DNA of 64,000 nucleotides, from assembly GCA_905221605.1 (NCBI GenBank), contig CAJNDS010000545.1:32501-96500 (forward strand), given 5' to 3'. This DNA is from Symbiodinium natans. Taxonomy: Eukaryota; Sar; Dinophyceae; Suessiales; Symbiodiniaceae. How positions within the stretch are numbered: the first letter of the stretch is position 1; every line of letters starts with the position of its first letter. Below are positions 1 through 61,285 of this stretch, in pieces. The position numbers were made by a program, and so were the translations under genes. The notes below the pieces were generated by a model. That model was not told the DNA's origin. It saw nothing but the letters and a program-made list of their open reading frames with translations, and did not search any database.

Positions 1-400
1 TTTTGATTTGGTTTGCGTTGTTTTTGTGTTTTTTCCTGACCTCTTTTCTGGCTCTTTGTTTGTCTCTGATTTTGCTTTTGTAGGTTTTCTGAATATTTGT
101 TGTTCTATAGTGTTGTGAATCGTTTGACCCTTGCGGCTTCTATATATTTGTGAATCGTTTGACGCTTGACGCTGGCGGCTTCTAGAGACCGGAGGTTTTT
201 GTTTACTTTGTTATACTGCAGCTGAGACGTCGAGTTTCATGGATTTTGCAACTGATGGATTCTGCAGGTCTCTGTTCTGCTTCTTGCGCAGTTTTTTCTC
301 GGAGGCTACAGACATAGCGGGAGAGTGCTTCGCACCCCCATTTTGCCGTTAGGCAAAAAATCCAAGTGATAGGGAACGGGTAGAGTGTTCCGGTGGTGGC
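1..400. other. T-rich leader with short direct repeat, no gene seen
   Basis: This stretch is T-rich and has no convincing reading frame. The 16-base string TTGTGAATCGTTTGAC occurs twice, at 113-128 and 148-163. It lies just upstream of the DIRS-type remnant and could be decayed sequence of that element, but nothing recognisable supports this. Confidence 0.35.
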
Positions 401-512
401 GTGGCTTTTGCTTCAACTCCTTTTGAATCAGGCACTGTGTGGTTCAAAGCCTCGAGGAAATTCTCAACGTCCTCGTTCGTGATGCCCTACTCCTTTCTGA
501 TTCACTCCTCAG

Positions 513-1172
513 TTGGCGTTCCTCGCAAAACCCGTCAATTGCAAGGACTCCGCGCTGGATTCACTGTTGGTACGAAAGCTGCTCACTCTTCTTTCCGCCA
601 AAGGAGATGACGTCCTCATTCAAACCTCAGCCGGAGCCCGATCGCATCAAAAATGTCGCAAAACTATCCCAGCCAATCTCTGGAAGTGGAAGACAATCTG
701 CGGATGGCGATGGAAGCAGCATCGGGCGGAGCGTATCAACAGGCTCGAGCTACGAGCCATCTACACAGCTCTTCGATGGCGCATTTTGCGTCGAGCAGAT
801 CTACGTGTCAGGTTTTTGCATCTCACTGACAGCATGGTTTGCCTCCATGTTGTCACGTGTGGGCGCTCTAGCTCACACAAAATTCAATCCCTCATGTATC
901 GCATCTCTTCTCTTTGTCTTTCTTCAGGGTTACAGCCTGTCATCTCTTATGTGTCGACCCATAGCAACCCCGCGGACAGACCGAAGAGCTCGGGTTCGAC
1001 GCAAATGGTTAAAATGACCAAGGGCGCAGGACACACTAGGAATGAAAGGCGCCATCAACGTGCACAGATTGGAACCCTTCGAGACAACGCTGTCGCTGCT
1101 AAAACTCGGCAGAAAGCTTTGTCACACTTTTATGGTTGTTGCCAAGTTCGTGCGTCTCCCCGACCTGGGTGA
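513..1172 (+). pseudogene. RNase H fragment of a DIRS-like retrotransposon
   Basis: The frame carries the RNase H signature found next to the reverse transcriptase of DIRS-type elements: INRLELRAIYTALRWR near 736, LTDSMVCLHV near 826 and NPADRP near 966. These hold the expected acidic residues E, D and D. In the intact element this domain removes RNA from the RNA:DNA hybrid during reverse transcription. The reverse transcriptase that should precede it is not recognisable in 1-500, so the copy is 5'-truncated or decayed. The frame runs on into the start of a recombinase (GTLRDNAVAAKTRQKA near 1071) and then stops, so reading continues downstream only after frame changes. The element is on the same strand as the dynein gene. 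Family assignment is from motif recognition only. Confidence 0.75.
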
Positions 1173-2188
1173 TGCACTTGGTGACCTTCTCTGATTTGTT
1201 GAGTTTCTTTGGGAATACAGCTTGTCCATAGTAACCGACGCCTTGTCCTGTCTTCAGAACTTGCGCACCTCCGGGCCGGGGCCACCTGCGCGTAGCGTGG
1301 CGCCTGGTTCACACTCGGCAGAGGCGTGAGATACCTCACCGAGCCCCGCCGTTGCCTGAAGACCTGCTCCAGGCTTTGTGTGGATACTTTTTTCTGACCC
1401 AGCGGCCCTTCTTTGCGCTCGGCCTGATGGTCGCCATTTATGGCGTCTTGCGCACCAGGGAACTTCTTGCACTGCGAGCGCGCCATGTGCATGTAAGTCC
1501 GGCTCGGAACTGTGCTGTTATAAACTTGGGGTTTACTAAAACCTCCCAACGCTTGGGAACGGCGGATTCTGTCACCGTTTGTGGTTCAGAGATTTGCCAC
1601 CGATTGCCGACATGGAAGAACTCTGCTCGGCCCGATGATAAACTCATTGCCATGTCTGATTATCTCTTTCGAAAGGTTTTTGATGAGGCCCTACGAGCCT
1701 TGTCAATGGAAAGTTGGGGCTTTCGACCCTACGGTTTAGGAAGAGGTGGCGCGACCATGTATTTCAGCAAAAATCCCAGACTCGACTACCTTCGCCTTCT
1801 GGGCCGATGGTCCTCCGACAAAACGGTACGTGTGTACATAAACGATGGCCTGGCTCAGTTGGCACAGATGGAGTTCAACGTTCACAAGACTCCGTTTCAA
1901 CGGTTCTTTCTAGCATATCATGCTCAAACGCGGCTTGTTCATGTTAGCATGACTTCTAGGGTCGTGGAAAGAGGTAAGCTGCTGGCACCCGAGGCGTCCA
2001 GAGTTGTGTTAACTGTGTTGTTTAGTATTGGAATGCTGCTGTTTTACGCTGGGGCCAAGGTTGCTGGGGCCCGTGGCCAACGCTTGAGTAATTGGTTTGA
2101 GTCTGCGAAATATTCGAGATACCTTCCCCTGTTCTTTTGTCATTCCCACAATTGTATGACCAGCGGGTCACCATCTACAATTTTGTGA
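1146..2188 (+). pseudogene. Tyrosine recombinase of a DIRS-like retrotransposon, broken
   Basis: From about 1298 the frame reads as a DIRS-type tyrosine recombinase. It shows WRLVHTRQRREIP, the first catalytic-arginine region at LRTRELLALRARH near 1446, the box GFRPYGLGRGGAT near 1720, and the tyrosine box GRWSSDKTVRVYINDGLA near 1803 with the nucleophilic tyrosine present. In related proteins the third box usually reads SLRRGGAT; here one arginine position is glycine. The preceding 1146-1290 segment matches the N-terminal part but holds an in-frame TGA (about 1171) and needs a frameshift near 1275 to join. In an intact element the enzyme would integrate a circular DNA intermediate without target duplication. 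This copy is judged inactive. The open frame ends at 2188. Confidence 0.8.
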
Positions 2189-3744
2189 AAGCTGACGGAT
2201 AATTATTAGGTATTTTGAAAATTGCGCCAGCGGTCAACGTGTTGATTGTGGTTTAAAGCGGAAGTGGTTTGGAAGAAAAGTTTGGGTAAGTTTTTTTGCA
2301 TCCGAGTTGTCTTGAAAATTTTGCCACGGCGAAGAAGAAGAAGGGTGCCCGACGTCTTGTGAACTGTCTTCATCCTAACAGACCCTAACAAGTTTGGGAT
2401 CAACTCGGATGCAAACAACTGAAGCTTTAATTTGGCATAGATCTCGGTGTAGCTTTGAAGCCTGTGGGGATTCGCAAGGCGCCACGTAAGGTTTAATCGC
2501 GGTAGAATCAAGTCTGAGCCTCGTACATGTTGTAGGCGCTGTCACTTCGCCCGTGAGTTCGCCTTGCCTTGTTCTTCATCAGCAGCCATCTCTCTTGAAC
2601 ACTGCTTCGGTGCCAACATCGACCTTCGGAAATAGCAGAGCATGATTTTAGCCATTGCTGACCGTATACTATAGTACACAACAGCAAAGAATTCCAAGGT
2701 GATTCGACAAGCAGGTTGAGTGTCTGCAAGTATACGCCAACAGGTGGTTAAAGAGGAGGGGGAGGGCGGAACTGCAGTTTTGCATGGATGTAGGTAGTGT
2801 AGGTAGTTCTGGTGTTTCCTTTCAACAGTGATGGAGCCATGCAGTCGCGGTCTCAATTGCGAAGGCCTGGGGATCTGATCCTTGCCTTGTGAAAGATGCC
2901 GAAATGCCAGAGCTGTGAAACGGAGCCGAGGGCACTGAGAGCGTCAGGCGACTGTATGAGGAGCCGGAACCTCCCTCACCCAGGCGGGTGGTTTGGAAAC
3001 TGGGGAAAAATGGGAGAAAGGAGGCTCCGTCCTTGTGGGCTTTTGTTCTGTTTTTTTTTTGTCTTTTGTTGTTCTTTCTATTTCCTTCTACATATTCTTC
3101 CCTCTCCAGACAGCGCCCTTGGTCGAGCCGCGGCCGCTCCAGCGCCGCCTCGGCCCCGAGCGGTGGCGCCCTGGACCTCAAGGCCAAACTTCCTAGGTCC
3201 TAGGGCGAGAGAGCAGACAGCAGACGACGGCAGAAACAGGGCAGAAAAAAGGGAAGGGGCGGGAAAAGGAAGAAGCGAAGGCCTGGAGCGCCCTTCAGGT
3301 GGCCGATGCGCAGCGGCTCTTGGACAAGTTCTCGGGTAGAACGACCCGGCCCGCGTCCGCCGGGTCTGCAATCCCAGCCAGCTCTCCGGCCGGGCCCGGC
3401 CGGGCTGGCCCTAGCTTGCCGCCGCTGGCACAGGCAATGCACTGTGACATGCAGCTTCCATCACTTTCATGAAGTTCGTAACAGAAAAACAAAGGGGCCT
3501 GCTTAGAGGCGTACCCTTCTTCCCAGGCCTCGGTGTGCCACAGCTGCAAATTGATGTTTGTGTCATGGTGTTGTGCAGGTTTTGTTGTTTTTTTTCAGAA
3601 CATTTGAGATGAGGGACGCATGCGATAGCAGAATCGACCCGGAAGTGGAGGAGGCGCTACCATAGTACTGTCTCTATGCCGTGTTCATTTGACATGTGAG
3701 ATGCAAGATGGAATGCAAAGCACAGAGGTGAATTGGTCTGACAG
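2189..3744. other. No clear gene; possible upstream exons of the dynein gene
   Basis: About 2189-2880 has no coding pattern on either strand. Two short GC-rich open pieces follow. At 3128-3195 a frame rich in Ala, Ser and Arg ends in ALDLKAKLP. At 3299-3335 a frame reads VADAQRLLDKFS after a good CAG acceptor. Either could be an early exon of the heavy chain, but both lie outside the conserved part of the family, so I cannot confirm them. No promoter or start codon could be fixed. Confidence 0.3.
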
Positions 3745-54396
<50,652 letters not shown>

Positions 54397-55335
54397 GTAG
54401 AATATAAAGAGGGATCACTGTAGAGACTTCGAAAAAAAAAGAGTGACCCCCCCAAAAAAAAGAGAGATCAGTGGGGGGGGGGATTCGAAAAACTCTAGTG
54501 GAAGAGAGAGAGAGAGGTCATTTGGGGGGGGGATGTTGGGGCTCCCCTCTCCTTCTCTGACGGAAGGGCGCTGCAGGAGTGCTTCTCCGCCCCCGGTTTT
54601 CAAGCGGAGAGAGAAGTGAGAGAGCCGGGAAGTGCAGCCGCTCGGGAGTTTGAGCATGTCAGGAGAAAGACCCGCACCAGCGCTGGTCAGCACTGCCTGC
54701 CGAGCACCCCAGCAAACCCGACCAGCGGGGCAGACGAGCGGTAGACGAGACGAGCGGTAGAAGCAGGTCCTTCGCTTCAACCCCGTGGATGGCCCGGCTC
54801 AGGCCTCGCGGTGCGTTTTCAGTCGTTGCTTTTAAAGGCTCTTTTTGGACGCCCCTGCCCCCCCCCCCCGCGCTTTGTGGGACAGGAGCCCTTGTCTCCT
54901 CCACGTGAAGCGAGGGGGTCAGCTTCGAAAGGCTCCTGTGAAGCGTCTTCAGATGTCTTCAGTGAATTCAGTGAGAAGCGGTGCTTGGCTTGGACCGTTG
55001 TAGGCCCAAGCCCTTCACAAGTGTCGGGAAGAGTGCAGGAGGCCGGCAACTTGGCGACTCTTGCAGAGCTGCCTATAGTAGCTTAGTAGCCTTTAGTATT
55101 GTTGAGCTAGTATTGCTTGATTTTGTGCATTTGCTGCTTTTGATGCTTTTGCCTTTGCCTTTCTTTTTTCCCTTCTGCGTGCGGGCGCTTTCTGGGAGGC
55201 CCTGCGCCGGCGGCACGCCGGGCAAGGGATGCAAGGGCTGGGCCTCGGGGGCCAGAAGGCCCTGAACCTCATCGCGGCCAAGGAGAGGAAGTCTATTCCC
55301 CGTTTGGGAGTTCTTTTTTTGGGGGGGGGGGGGGA
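54397..55335. other. Possible last dynein exons, unresolved
   Basis: The final heavy-chain exon should lie downstream of 54396. Two coding-like pieces are visible: LRFNPVDGPAQ near 54770-54804 and EALRRRHAGQGMQGLGLGGQ near 55188-55250. Neither matches the usual C-terminal ending (Y.CPVY followed by HW..RG.AL.), so the stop codon is not placed. Confidence 0.3.
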
Positions 55336-55502
55336 ACCTAAACCCTAAACCCTACACCCTAAGCCCTAAGCCCTAAGCCCTAAGCCCTAAGCCCTAAGCC
55401 CTAAGCCCTAAACCCTAAACCCTAAACCCTAAAGCCTAAACCCTAAACCCTAAACCCTAAACCCTAAACCCTAAACCCTAAACCTAAACCCTAAACCCAA
55501 AT
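55336..55502. repeat. Telomere-like array CCCTAAA/CCCTAAG
   Basis: About 23 heptamers. CCCTAAG variants sit in the middle and CCCTAAA at both ends, C-rich on the plus strand. The block lies just after the last dynein sequence and may mark the gene's 3' flank. Confidence 0.95.
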
Positions 55503-55779
55503 CAGAAAGTGAGCAACCAGCGCCCCATCAAGCTCTGAAAATCCAGGAATGCGAGCAGACAGAGAACGAACACAAGCAGAATGAAGACGAGCAGAGAAAT
55601 ACGAGCAGAGAGAGAACGAATACGGTTAGTTGGTTCTAGGGTGGGTTGGAGATTGGCTCGAACTGGAATGGTTCGAGGGTGGGGCGGGGGAACACAAAAC
55701 ATGAGGTTAACAAAATTAGGGTTTTTTGGTCAATCCGGACCAACACTTTTGGTTCTACCTTCGGTCTGGGGAAGCAAGC

Positions 55780-56475
55780 GCGAAGACAAGGGACATACGA
55801 CAAAGCCGACGAGCACGAAGGGAGGGGACATTCGACAAACCCTAAGAGCGCGAAGGGAAGAAACATACGACGAACCTGTAGACCTTTCATCAAACCCTAC
55901 GAGCACGAAGGAAGGGGACATACGACAAACCCTACGAGCACGAAGGGAGGCATACACAAACCCTAAGAGCACGAAGGAAGGGGACGTACGACAAGCCTGT
56001 AGACCTCTCATCAAACCCTACGAGCACGAAGGGAGGGCACATACGACACACCTCTAAAATGAAACCTTTTCAAAAGGGACATACGACAAAGCCGACGAGC
56101 ACGAAGGGAGGGGACATTCGACAAACCCTAAGAGCGCGAAGGGAAGAAACATACGACGAACTTGTAGGCCTTTCATCAAACCCTACGAGCACGAAGGGAG
56201 GGGACATACGACAAACCCTACCTCAGTTTCTTAATTCTTGGGATTCTCTGCAAGCAGACGAAGAGAGACATGCGACAAAAATGACGAGCACAAAGGGAGG
56301 GGACACACGACAAACCCTAAGAGAACGAAGGGAGGGGACGTACGACAAACCTGTAGACCTCTCATCAAACCCTACCGGCACGAAGGGAGGGACATAAGAC
56401 AAATCCTACGAGCACGAAAAGAGGGGACATACGACAAACCTCTAGGCCTCTCATCAAACCCTACGAGCACGCAGG
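55780..56475. repeat. 35-bp satellite containing CAAACCCTA
   Basis: Imperfect tandem copies of a roughly 35-base unit with the parts CATACGACAAACCCTACGAG and CACGAAGGGAGGGGA. Some copies read CCCTAAGAGC instead of CCCTACGAGC, and a longer period with CCTGTAGACCTCTCATCAAA is superimposed. The embedded CCCTA suggests growth from telomere-like seed sequence. The plus-strand frames through it are long only because of the repeat. Confidence 0.85.
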
Positions 56476-56689
56476 CCCATTCTGGTTGGCAACCTGGGTC
56501 GGGGTGGGAGCCACAAAGAGCCACACGGTCACCGGGCAACTTTCAGACACAGGAGCCAACATGAGGCGAGGTCACCGGGGCACTAGTTGGAAAGCAACCA
56601 TGTGGAAGCCAGGCAGCTTAAAGTGTGCCAAAACAACCAACGAGACGGCCAAAAATTGGCAGGGTCACCGGGGAAAACGAACACGAGCA

Positions 56690-57325
56690 AAATGAATATG
56701 AGCAGGAAGAGAACGAATACGAGCAGAATCATTACGAGCAGAGAGAGAACGAATACGAGCAGAACGAAACGAGCAGACTGAAATCGAGCAGAGAGAGAAC
56801 AGAACGAATACAAGCAGAAAGAGCACGAATACGAGGAGAAAGGAACGAACACGAGCAAAACGAATACGAGCAGAATGAATACGAGCAGAAAGGAACGAAT
56901 ACGCGCAGACTGAGTACGAGAGCGGACTGAAATCGAGCAGAGAGAGAACGACTACGCGCAGAAAGACCACGCATACGAGCAGAAAGAGAACGAACACGAG
57001 CAAAAGGAATATGAGCAGAAAGAGAGCGAATACGAGCAGAATGATTACGAGCAGAGAGAGAACGAAGACGAGCAAACTGAAATCGAGCAGAGAGAACGAA
57101 TACGAACAGAATGAATACGAGAAGAAAGACAACGAAAACGAGCGGACTGAAATCGAGCAGAGAGAGAACGAATACGAGCAGAATGAATACGAGCAGAACG
57201 AGAACGAACACGAGACGAGCAGATCAGAAAAAGAACGAATACGAGCAGAATGAATACGAGCAGAAAGAAACGCATACGAGCAGAATGGAAACCAAGCAGA
57301 ATGACAAAGAACACGAGCAGAATGA
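56690..57325. repeat. Satellite with GAATACGAGCAGAA unit
   Basis: Tandem copies of a 15- to 16-base unit (GAACGAATACGAGCAG, with AGAGAGA spacers). In one plus-strand frame it reads as NEYEQ pentapeptides with KE and RE spacers, charged and without hydrophobic residues. A short outlier copy lies at 55560-55625. Because several frames stay open in turn, a satellite is more likely than a gene, but a low-complexity protein is not excluded. Confidence 0.8.
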
Positions 57326-57467
57326 ATAAATGAGGTTGGAGGACAGGGATTGCTGACGAAAAAAAACTTGTATATTTTTTAATGTTTTGGGATTCTCTGG
57401 GTGGGTGGGTTTTTTCTCGAGTCCCGACAGCGGCTCTACTAGAGATTGCTCGACCCAGAGCTGCTGA

Positions 57468-57645
57468 ACCCTAAGCCCTAAAGCCTAAACCCTAAAGCCT
57501 AAACCCTAAGCCAAAACCCTAAAGCCAAAACCCTAAAAACCCTAAACCCTAAAAACCCCTAAGCCCTAAAACCCCTAAACCGTAAAACCCTAAACCTTAA
57601 ACACCCTAAACCCTAAAAATCCCAAAGCCCTAAAAACCCTACTTG
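57468..57645. repeat. Degenerate telomere-like block, CCCTAAA orientation
   Basis: CCCTAAA, CCCTAAG and AAACCCTAAAAA-type heptamers with indels, C-rich on the plus strand. About 100 bases separate it from an oppositely oriented block at 57740. Confidence 0.9.
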
Positions 57646-57739
57646 GGGAGCCCTGAGAGGAGAAGCACCATGCCCGTACGAGCCACAGCTTCAGCTGCCC
57701 GCTCCTGCCGCGAAGCCCTTTCCATGGTGGAGGCCACGT

Positions 57740-57862
57740 GAGCCCAGGGTTTAGGGTTTGGGGTTTGGGGTTTGGGGTTTGGGGTTTGGGGTTTGGGGTT
57801 TAGGGTTTAGGGTTTAGGGTTTAGGGTTTAGGGTTTAGGCTTAGGGTTTAGGGTTTAGGGCA
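57740..57862. repeat. Telomere-like block in opposite orientation, TTTAGGG/TTTGGGG
   Basis: About 17 heptamers, six of them TTTGGGG in a row flanked by TTTAGGG, G-rich on the plus strand. With the preceding block it forms an inverted pair around about 100 bases. Confidence 0.93.
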
Positions 57863-58858
57863 GTGCCATCAGTTGTCCAGATTTTTCCGGGCAAGAGGTG
57901 CTGGTCTTTGGTCTTGTGCGTGGCAGCCTCAGAAGCCTGACTGTAGAAGCCCTGCAACCCTTCGTGGGCCCAACTCGCGTCCATGCATGGCTCAGAAGGA
58001 CACCGCCGCTCGACAACGTCGACCTGCCCATGGGGAGTTGCGAGTCGCAGGACATTCGTGTCGTGCGGGTGGGTGGTGCACTTCACCGTTTGCTGCGCCT
58101 AATGTGTCGCGCTCAATCCTTCACATATGCTTACATCTGCGTACTGCATACATGCTACTTGTACCAGAGGTACAGACCATCGTGCGGCACATAGCATCTC
58201 ACAGACATGTGCACATGGTCTCCTGCACGTGGCCAACAGATTCATGGTCTGCTGCACGTGGCCAACAGATTCAATGGCAGCGTCATGTTATTTTTATTCG
58301 TGACTTTTCGTGCTAGTACTTACCCTCAGTTTGCTTAGCACATAGTTTACGCCTTAGCCTAAGTCGCGCCCTAGTCTTAGCCTGAATACCTGTTGTGGTC
58401 GTCGTGAATGTCTCTGTAACTGCTTTCTGCTTTCGTTTGAAGTTTAACCTTCGTAGTAGGTATTCTTCTTCTTGTACTTGCAGTTGTGGTGGTGGTGGCC
58501 ATTTGTGCATAAACGACGAGGGGGCCAGGGCGTTTCACATGAAGAATCGATTCTTCATGGAAAATAGGAGGAAAGCAGAATTCCCGTTTTACGGGCAACT
58601 GAAATCCAGAGCAAGTGTCCCGATTTGAAGCAAAATTTGCAGACATAATGGATGGCTTCTGTAGGGTTTCCTAGCAATTGTAGAAAAGTTTGCGAGGTTT
58701 CAGATTGAAAGCAGAGGAAACTGGGCAATAGACAGTGTCAACACCAGCAGAACAACCTCAAACACGAGCCACTTGACTAGTACATGCAATGCCTGTTGTT
58801 TTTGGAAAGCTGCGTCGACTGCCAGGACCCTTGGCTGCTGCGAGGCTGGACTCAGACC
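57863..58858. other. No identified gene; one open plus-strand frame
   Basis: A plus-strand frame at about 57898-58118 contains LVRGSLRSLTVEALQPFVGP and DIRVVRVGGALHRLLRLM. It has a coding-like look but no family match and no clear splice frame. The rest holds a short repeat of CATGGTCTGCTGCACGTGGCC near 58206-58275 and nothing more. Confidence 0.35.
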
Positions 58859-59005
58859 ACTAAGCCTCACTAAGCCTCACTAAGCCTCACGAAGCCTCAC
58901 GAAGCCTCACGAAGCCTCACGAAGCCTCACGAAGCCTCACGAAGCCTCACGAAGCCTCACGAAGCCTCACGAAGCCTCACGAAGCCTCACGAAGCCTCAC
59001 GAAGC
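58859..59005. repeat. 10-bp tandem repeat GAAGCCTCAC
   Basis: About 14 units; the first three are TAAGCCTCAC and the others GAAGCCTCAC. The step change from T to G in the unit suggests recent expansion of one variant. Confidence 0.95.
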
Positions 59006-59650
59006 TGTGTGTGATGTGTGGACGTGCATGGCTGCGTCTTGTGCCAGACACGGCGATTGTGATCCACATCGAGGATTGAGCAAACATGATCCCCAATTTG
59101 TCGCCTTAAAGGCAGCTGTCAGATATGTTGGCTGTGGGCCAAAGCCTGCGCGGTTGTCAAAAACCTCTCACGAGTCCGGCCGAAGCGCTGCCACAGCCTG
59201 CGCCCTGCCAAAACGGCGGGACATGCGCAGCACGTGCGACGGAGATCGAGACTTTCAAGGTCGAGTGCACGTGCTCGTGCTAAGATTCGAGAAGTTTGCA
59301 AGTTCGAACTCCGCTCAGCCTTGTACATAGTGGTTGCCGTGATTTACCGTGTGGGGTGCAAAAGCAGCCGAGGCTGGCTTTGCCTGAATTGATGCGGCTT
59401 GGACGGCTGGGGATAGAGTCGCGGCTACCCTCGGATCACCCAGACAGATCTTTGAGGCTCTCAGCAAGCAGCGATGGCATCGTTTGGCGACCACCGATCC
59501 GGGCGGAAGTCGTGGACCTCAAGTTGTTGTTCCAGGTTAACAAACTTCTCGCTGTTTTGTGCTATTACGCTTACATCGTCCTTTTGAGTGTTTAACTTAT
59601 CGAGATTGGATAGGACTACACGAGTGTCATAGTTCTTAAGGTGCCGCTCC
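59006..59650. other. Possible exon of an unknown gene, otherwise empty
   Basis: A plus-strand frame at about 59371-59540 contains LALPELMRLGRLGIESRLPS and IRAEVVDLKLLF and ends at CAG followed by GTTAAC, a possible GT donor. Its composition resembles exons in this window, but no family is recognised. Confidence 0.3.
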
Positions 59651-59865
59651 TCTTTTTGTTATCGTGAAGTGGCAGTGGTCGGCGACTTTTGTTTTTACTT
59701 TGCATTTGGGTCAAATCTTCCATGGCAAATGAACAATGCTTTGCCGTGAAATATTTTCCGAGTTGTTGGCAATTCACATATTGTCCATTACATCATATCA
59801 TAGGTTTATTCTTTTCTCTCACTCATTCATAGTTTTATAAAATACTTCTATACAATCTGCACCTC

Positions 59866-59875
59866 TATATAAATA
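59866..59875 (+). promoter_or_regulatory. TATA-like box TATATAAATA
   Basis: This box lies about 105 bases upstream of the ATG at 59972. Typical dinoflagellate genes lack a classic TATA box, so a good match here fits the idea that the island has its own origin. It could also be chance in AT-rich DNA. Confidence 0.3.
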
Positions 59876-59971
59876 GGGCTTTGCCTCTCCAGTTATTGAG
59901 TTAATAATGATTGATGCTTTTGGGGAGCAGATGTCGCTCGCATTTTGAGCACTTCTGCGCGGGGACCCAAT

Positions 59972-60088
59972 ATGTCCGATCCTTGGAAGCTTCACATCTT
60001 CAATGTAAACCCCGATGCTTTATGGTTTTGGTATGCGCCCTTCAATCCTTCATTAGATAAGGTGGTTAAACATTTAAAATCACCATAG
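59972..60088 (+). CDS. Small ORF of unknown function in the AT-rich island
   Basis: A 38-codon ORF starts at an ATG (MSDPWKLHIFNVNPDALWF) and ends at TAG. It is rich in aromatic residues and has no membrane or signal pattern. It could be the first exon of a longer, decayed gene. No family is recognised. Confidence 0.3.
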   Translation: MSDPWKLHIFNVNPDALWFWYAPFNPSLDKVVKHLKSP

Positions 60089-60700
60089 CTAACACAAGGA
60101 CACTCTAATTTCTGATAATCCTTCTGAAAACTCATCTTTTCGTTTTTCTTCTAGCATCTCTATTGATTGAACCTCATTTGCCATACAACTATTTAACCAA
60201 TGTGTTTATAAGTTCTTTTCTTGATTGAAACCTTAGGACAATATTGACGATGAAACAATTTATCTTTGTGTTTATTCGTCTGGCTTCACATTAGTTGGTT
60301 AAATGCATAGTGATTATTATTTTCTTGATCTATTCTTCATACATATTATGATATATTGGATCAGTAACCTTTGTTATTCTACCTACTCTTTTTTTTTTAA
60401 AATATTTTTTCTCAATAGTATAAACATTTCCTGAAAGCGTCTTGTTATTAACGTCTTTTATTTATCAATGTCTTCATTGCACGTTTTGAAGTCTACACCA
60501 TTCCATTTAATGAAATTATCATTTTCACAAGTAGTGATGTAATCTTTCAGGGTGGTCAATTTTTGTGTATTTCATAAAACCTACATAAATCACAATATTT
60601 CTAGTACATATTCTCACAATTTTTCTATTGAGACACACCTTCTTCAAGTGTATCCATCATGGTAAACCTATAAACATTGCCCCTCTCTTATCGGATCATA

Positions 60701-61159
60701 TCAAACATCATGGATCGTAATTTCATTAATCTTCTTTACTCTTAATCCTGATTTTTCAAGTTTCTTGTTTTCAAGAGCAAGTATAATATCATTTCCTGCG
60801 TTTTTCACTGCTTTATTCAGATCTTCTTCATTTAGTATACTATATCTTCTACTTCTGATTGGTGTTAATACCTCGTCACTGTTTGCGTTCCCATCCAAGT
60901 TATTAACATCTTCTAAAACAAAGTCGGCATCAATCAAGAATTTCAGACTCTCATTTTTGTTTAAAAGCTCTCTTAATCTTAATCTCTGATAATGTATGTG
61001 TCCTAAACCACCATTTCCCATTCTCTTAGTATTGTAATTGAATAAGTAATCACGTAAAGCACTAAAATTATCAGTCCTTTTTCCTATCGTTGATACAGTA
61101 TATCTTGGCAACGCTTTTCTTACTCTCACTCCTGTAGCTGCTCTATCTACGTTAAGCAT
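60701..61159 (-). CDS. Unknown 152-residue protein in the AT-rich island
   Basis: The minus-strand ORF starts with ATG at 61159 (MLNVDRAATGVRVRKALPRY). It contains TDNFSALRDYLFNYNTKRMG, LRLRELLNKNESLKFLIDAD and a charged C-terminal half, DLNKAVKNAGNDIILALENK. It is basic and mostly helical by appearance, with no transmembrane segment. Codons are A/T-ending, quite unlike the G/C-ending codons of the dynein exons. A run with so few stops in AT-rich DNA suggests real past coding. I do not recognise the family. An integrated virus-like or mobile element protein is possible. Confidence 0.5.
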   Translation of the reverse strand: MLNVDRAATGVRVRKALPRYTVSTIGKRTDNFSALRDYLFNYNTKRMGNGGLGHIHYQRLRLRELLNKNESLKFLIDADFVLEDVNNLDGNANSDEVLTPIRSRRYSILNEEDLNKAVKNAGNDIILALENKKLEKSGLRVKKINEITIHDV

Positions 61160-61285
61160 TTTTCTTTAATCGTCATGCAAAGTGTTTATCTTCGTCATAT
61201 TCAAAAGCTAAACCATTCATTGTCATTTTTTCTAATTCATTCCCTTCTCATGGGTATAATATTGCCTACCCCACTACTTCGTACA

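Larger units (their letters stand above)
59650..61285. other. AT-rich island of foreign-looking composition
   Basis: Across about 1.6 kb the sequence turns strongly AT-rich, while the flanking DNA is near balanced or GC-rich. The edges are fairly abrupt. It contains the 152-codon minus-strand ORF at 60701-61159, the small plus-strand ORF at 59972-60088 and a TATA-like box. It has none of the GA/CT or CCCTAAA repeats common elsewhere in the window. An integrated mobile or viral element is a fair guess, unproven. Confidence 0.6.

Noticed and set aside
55336-57862. A chromosome end
   Set aside because: Telomere-like blocks are interrupted, occur in both orientations and are followed by more than 6 kb of other sequence; they are interstitial.
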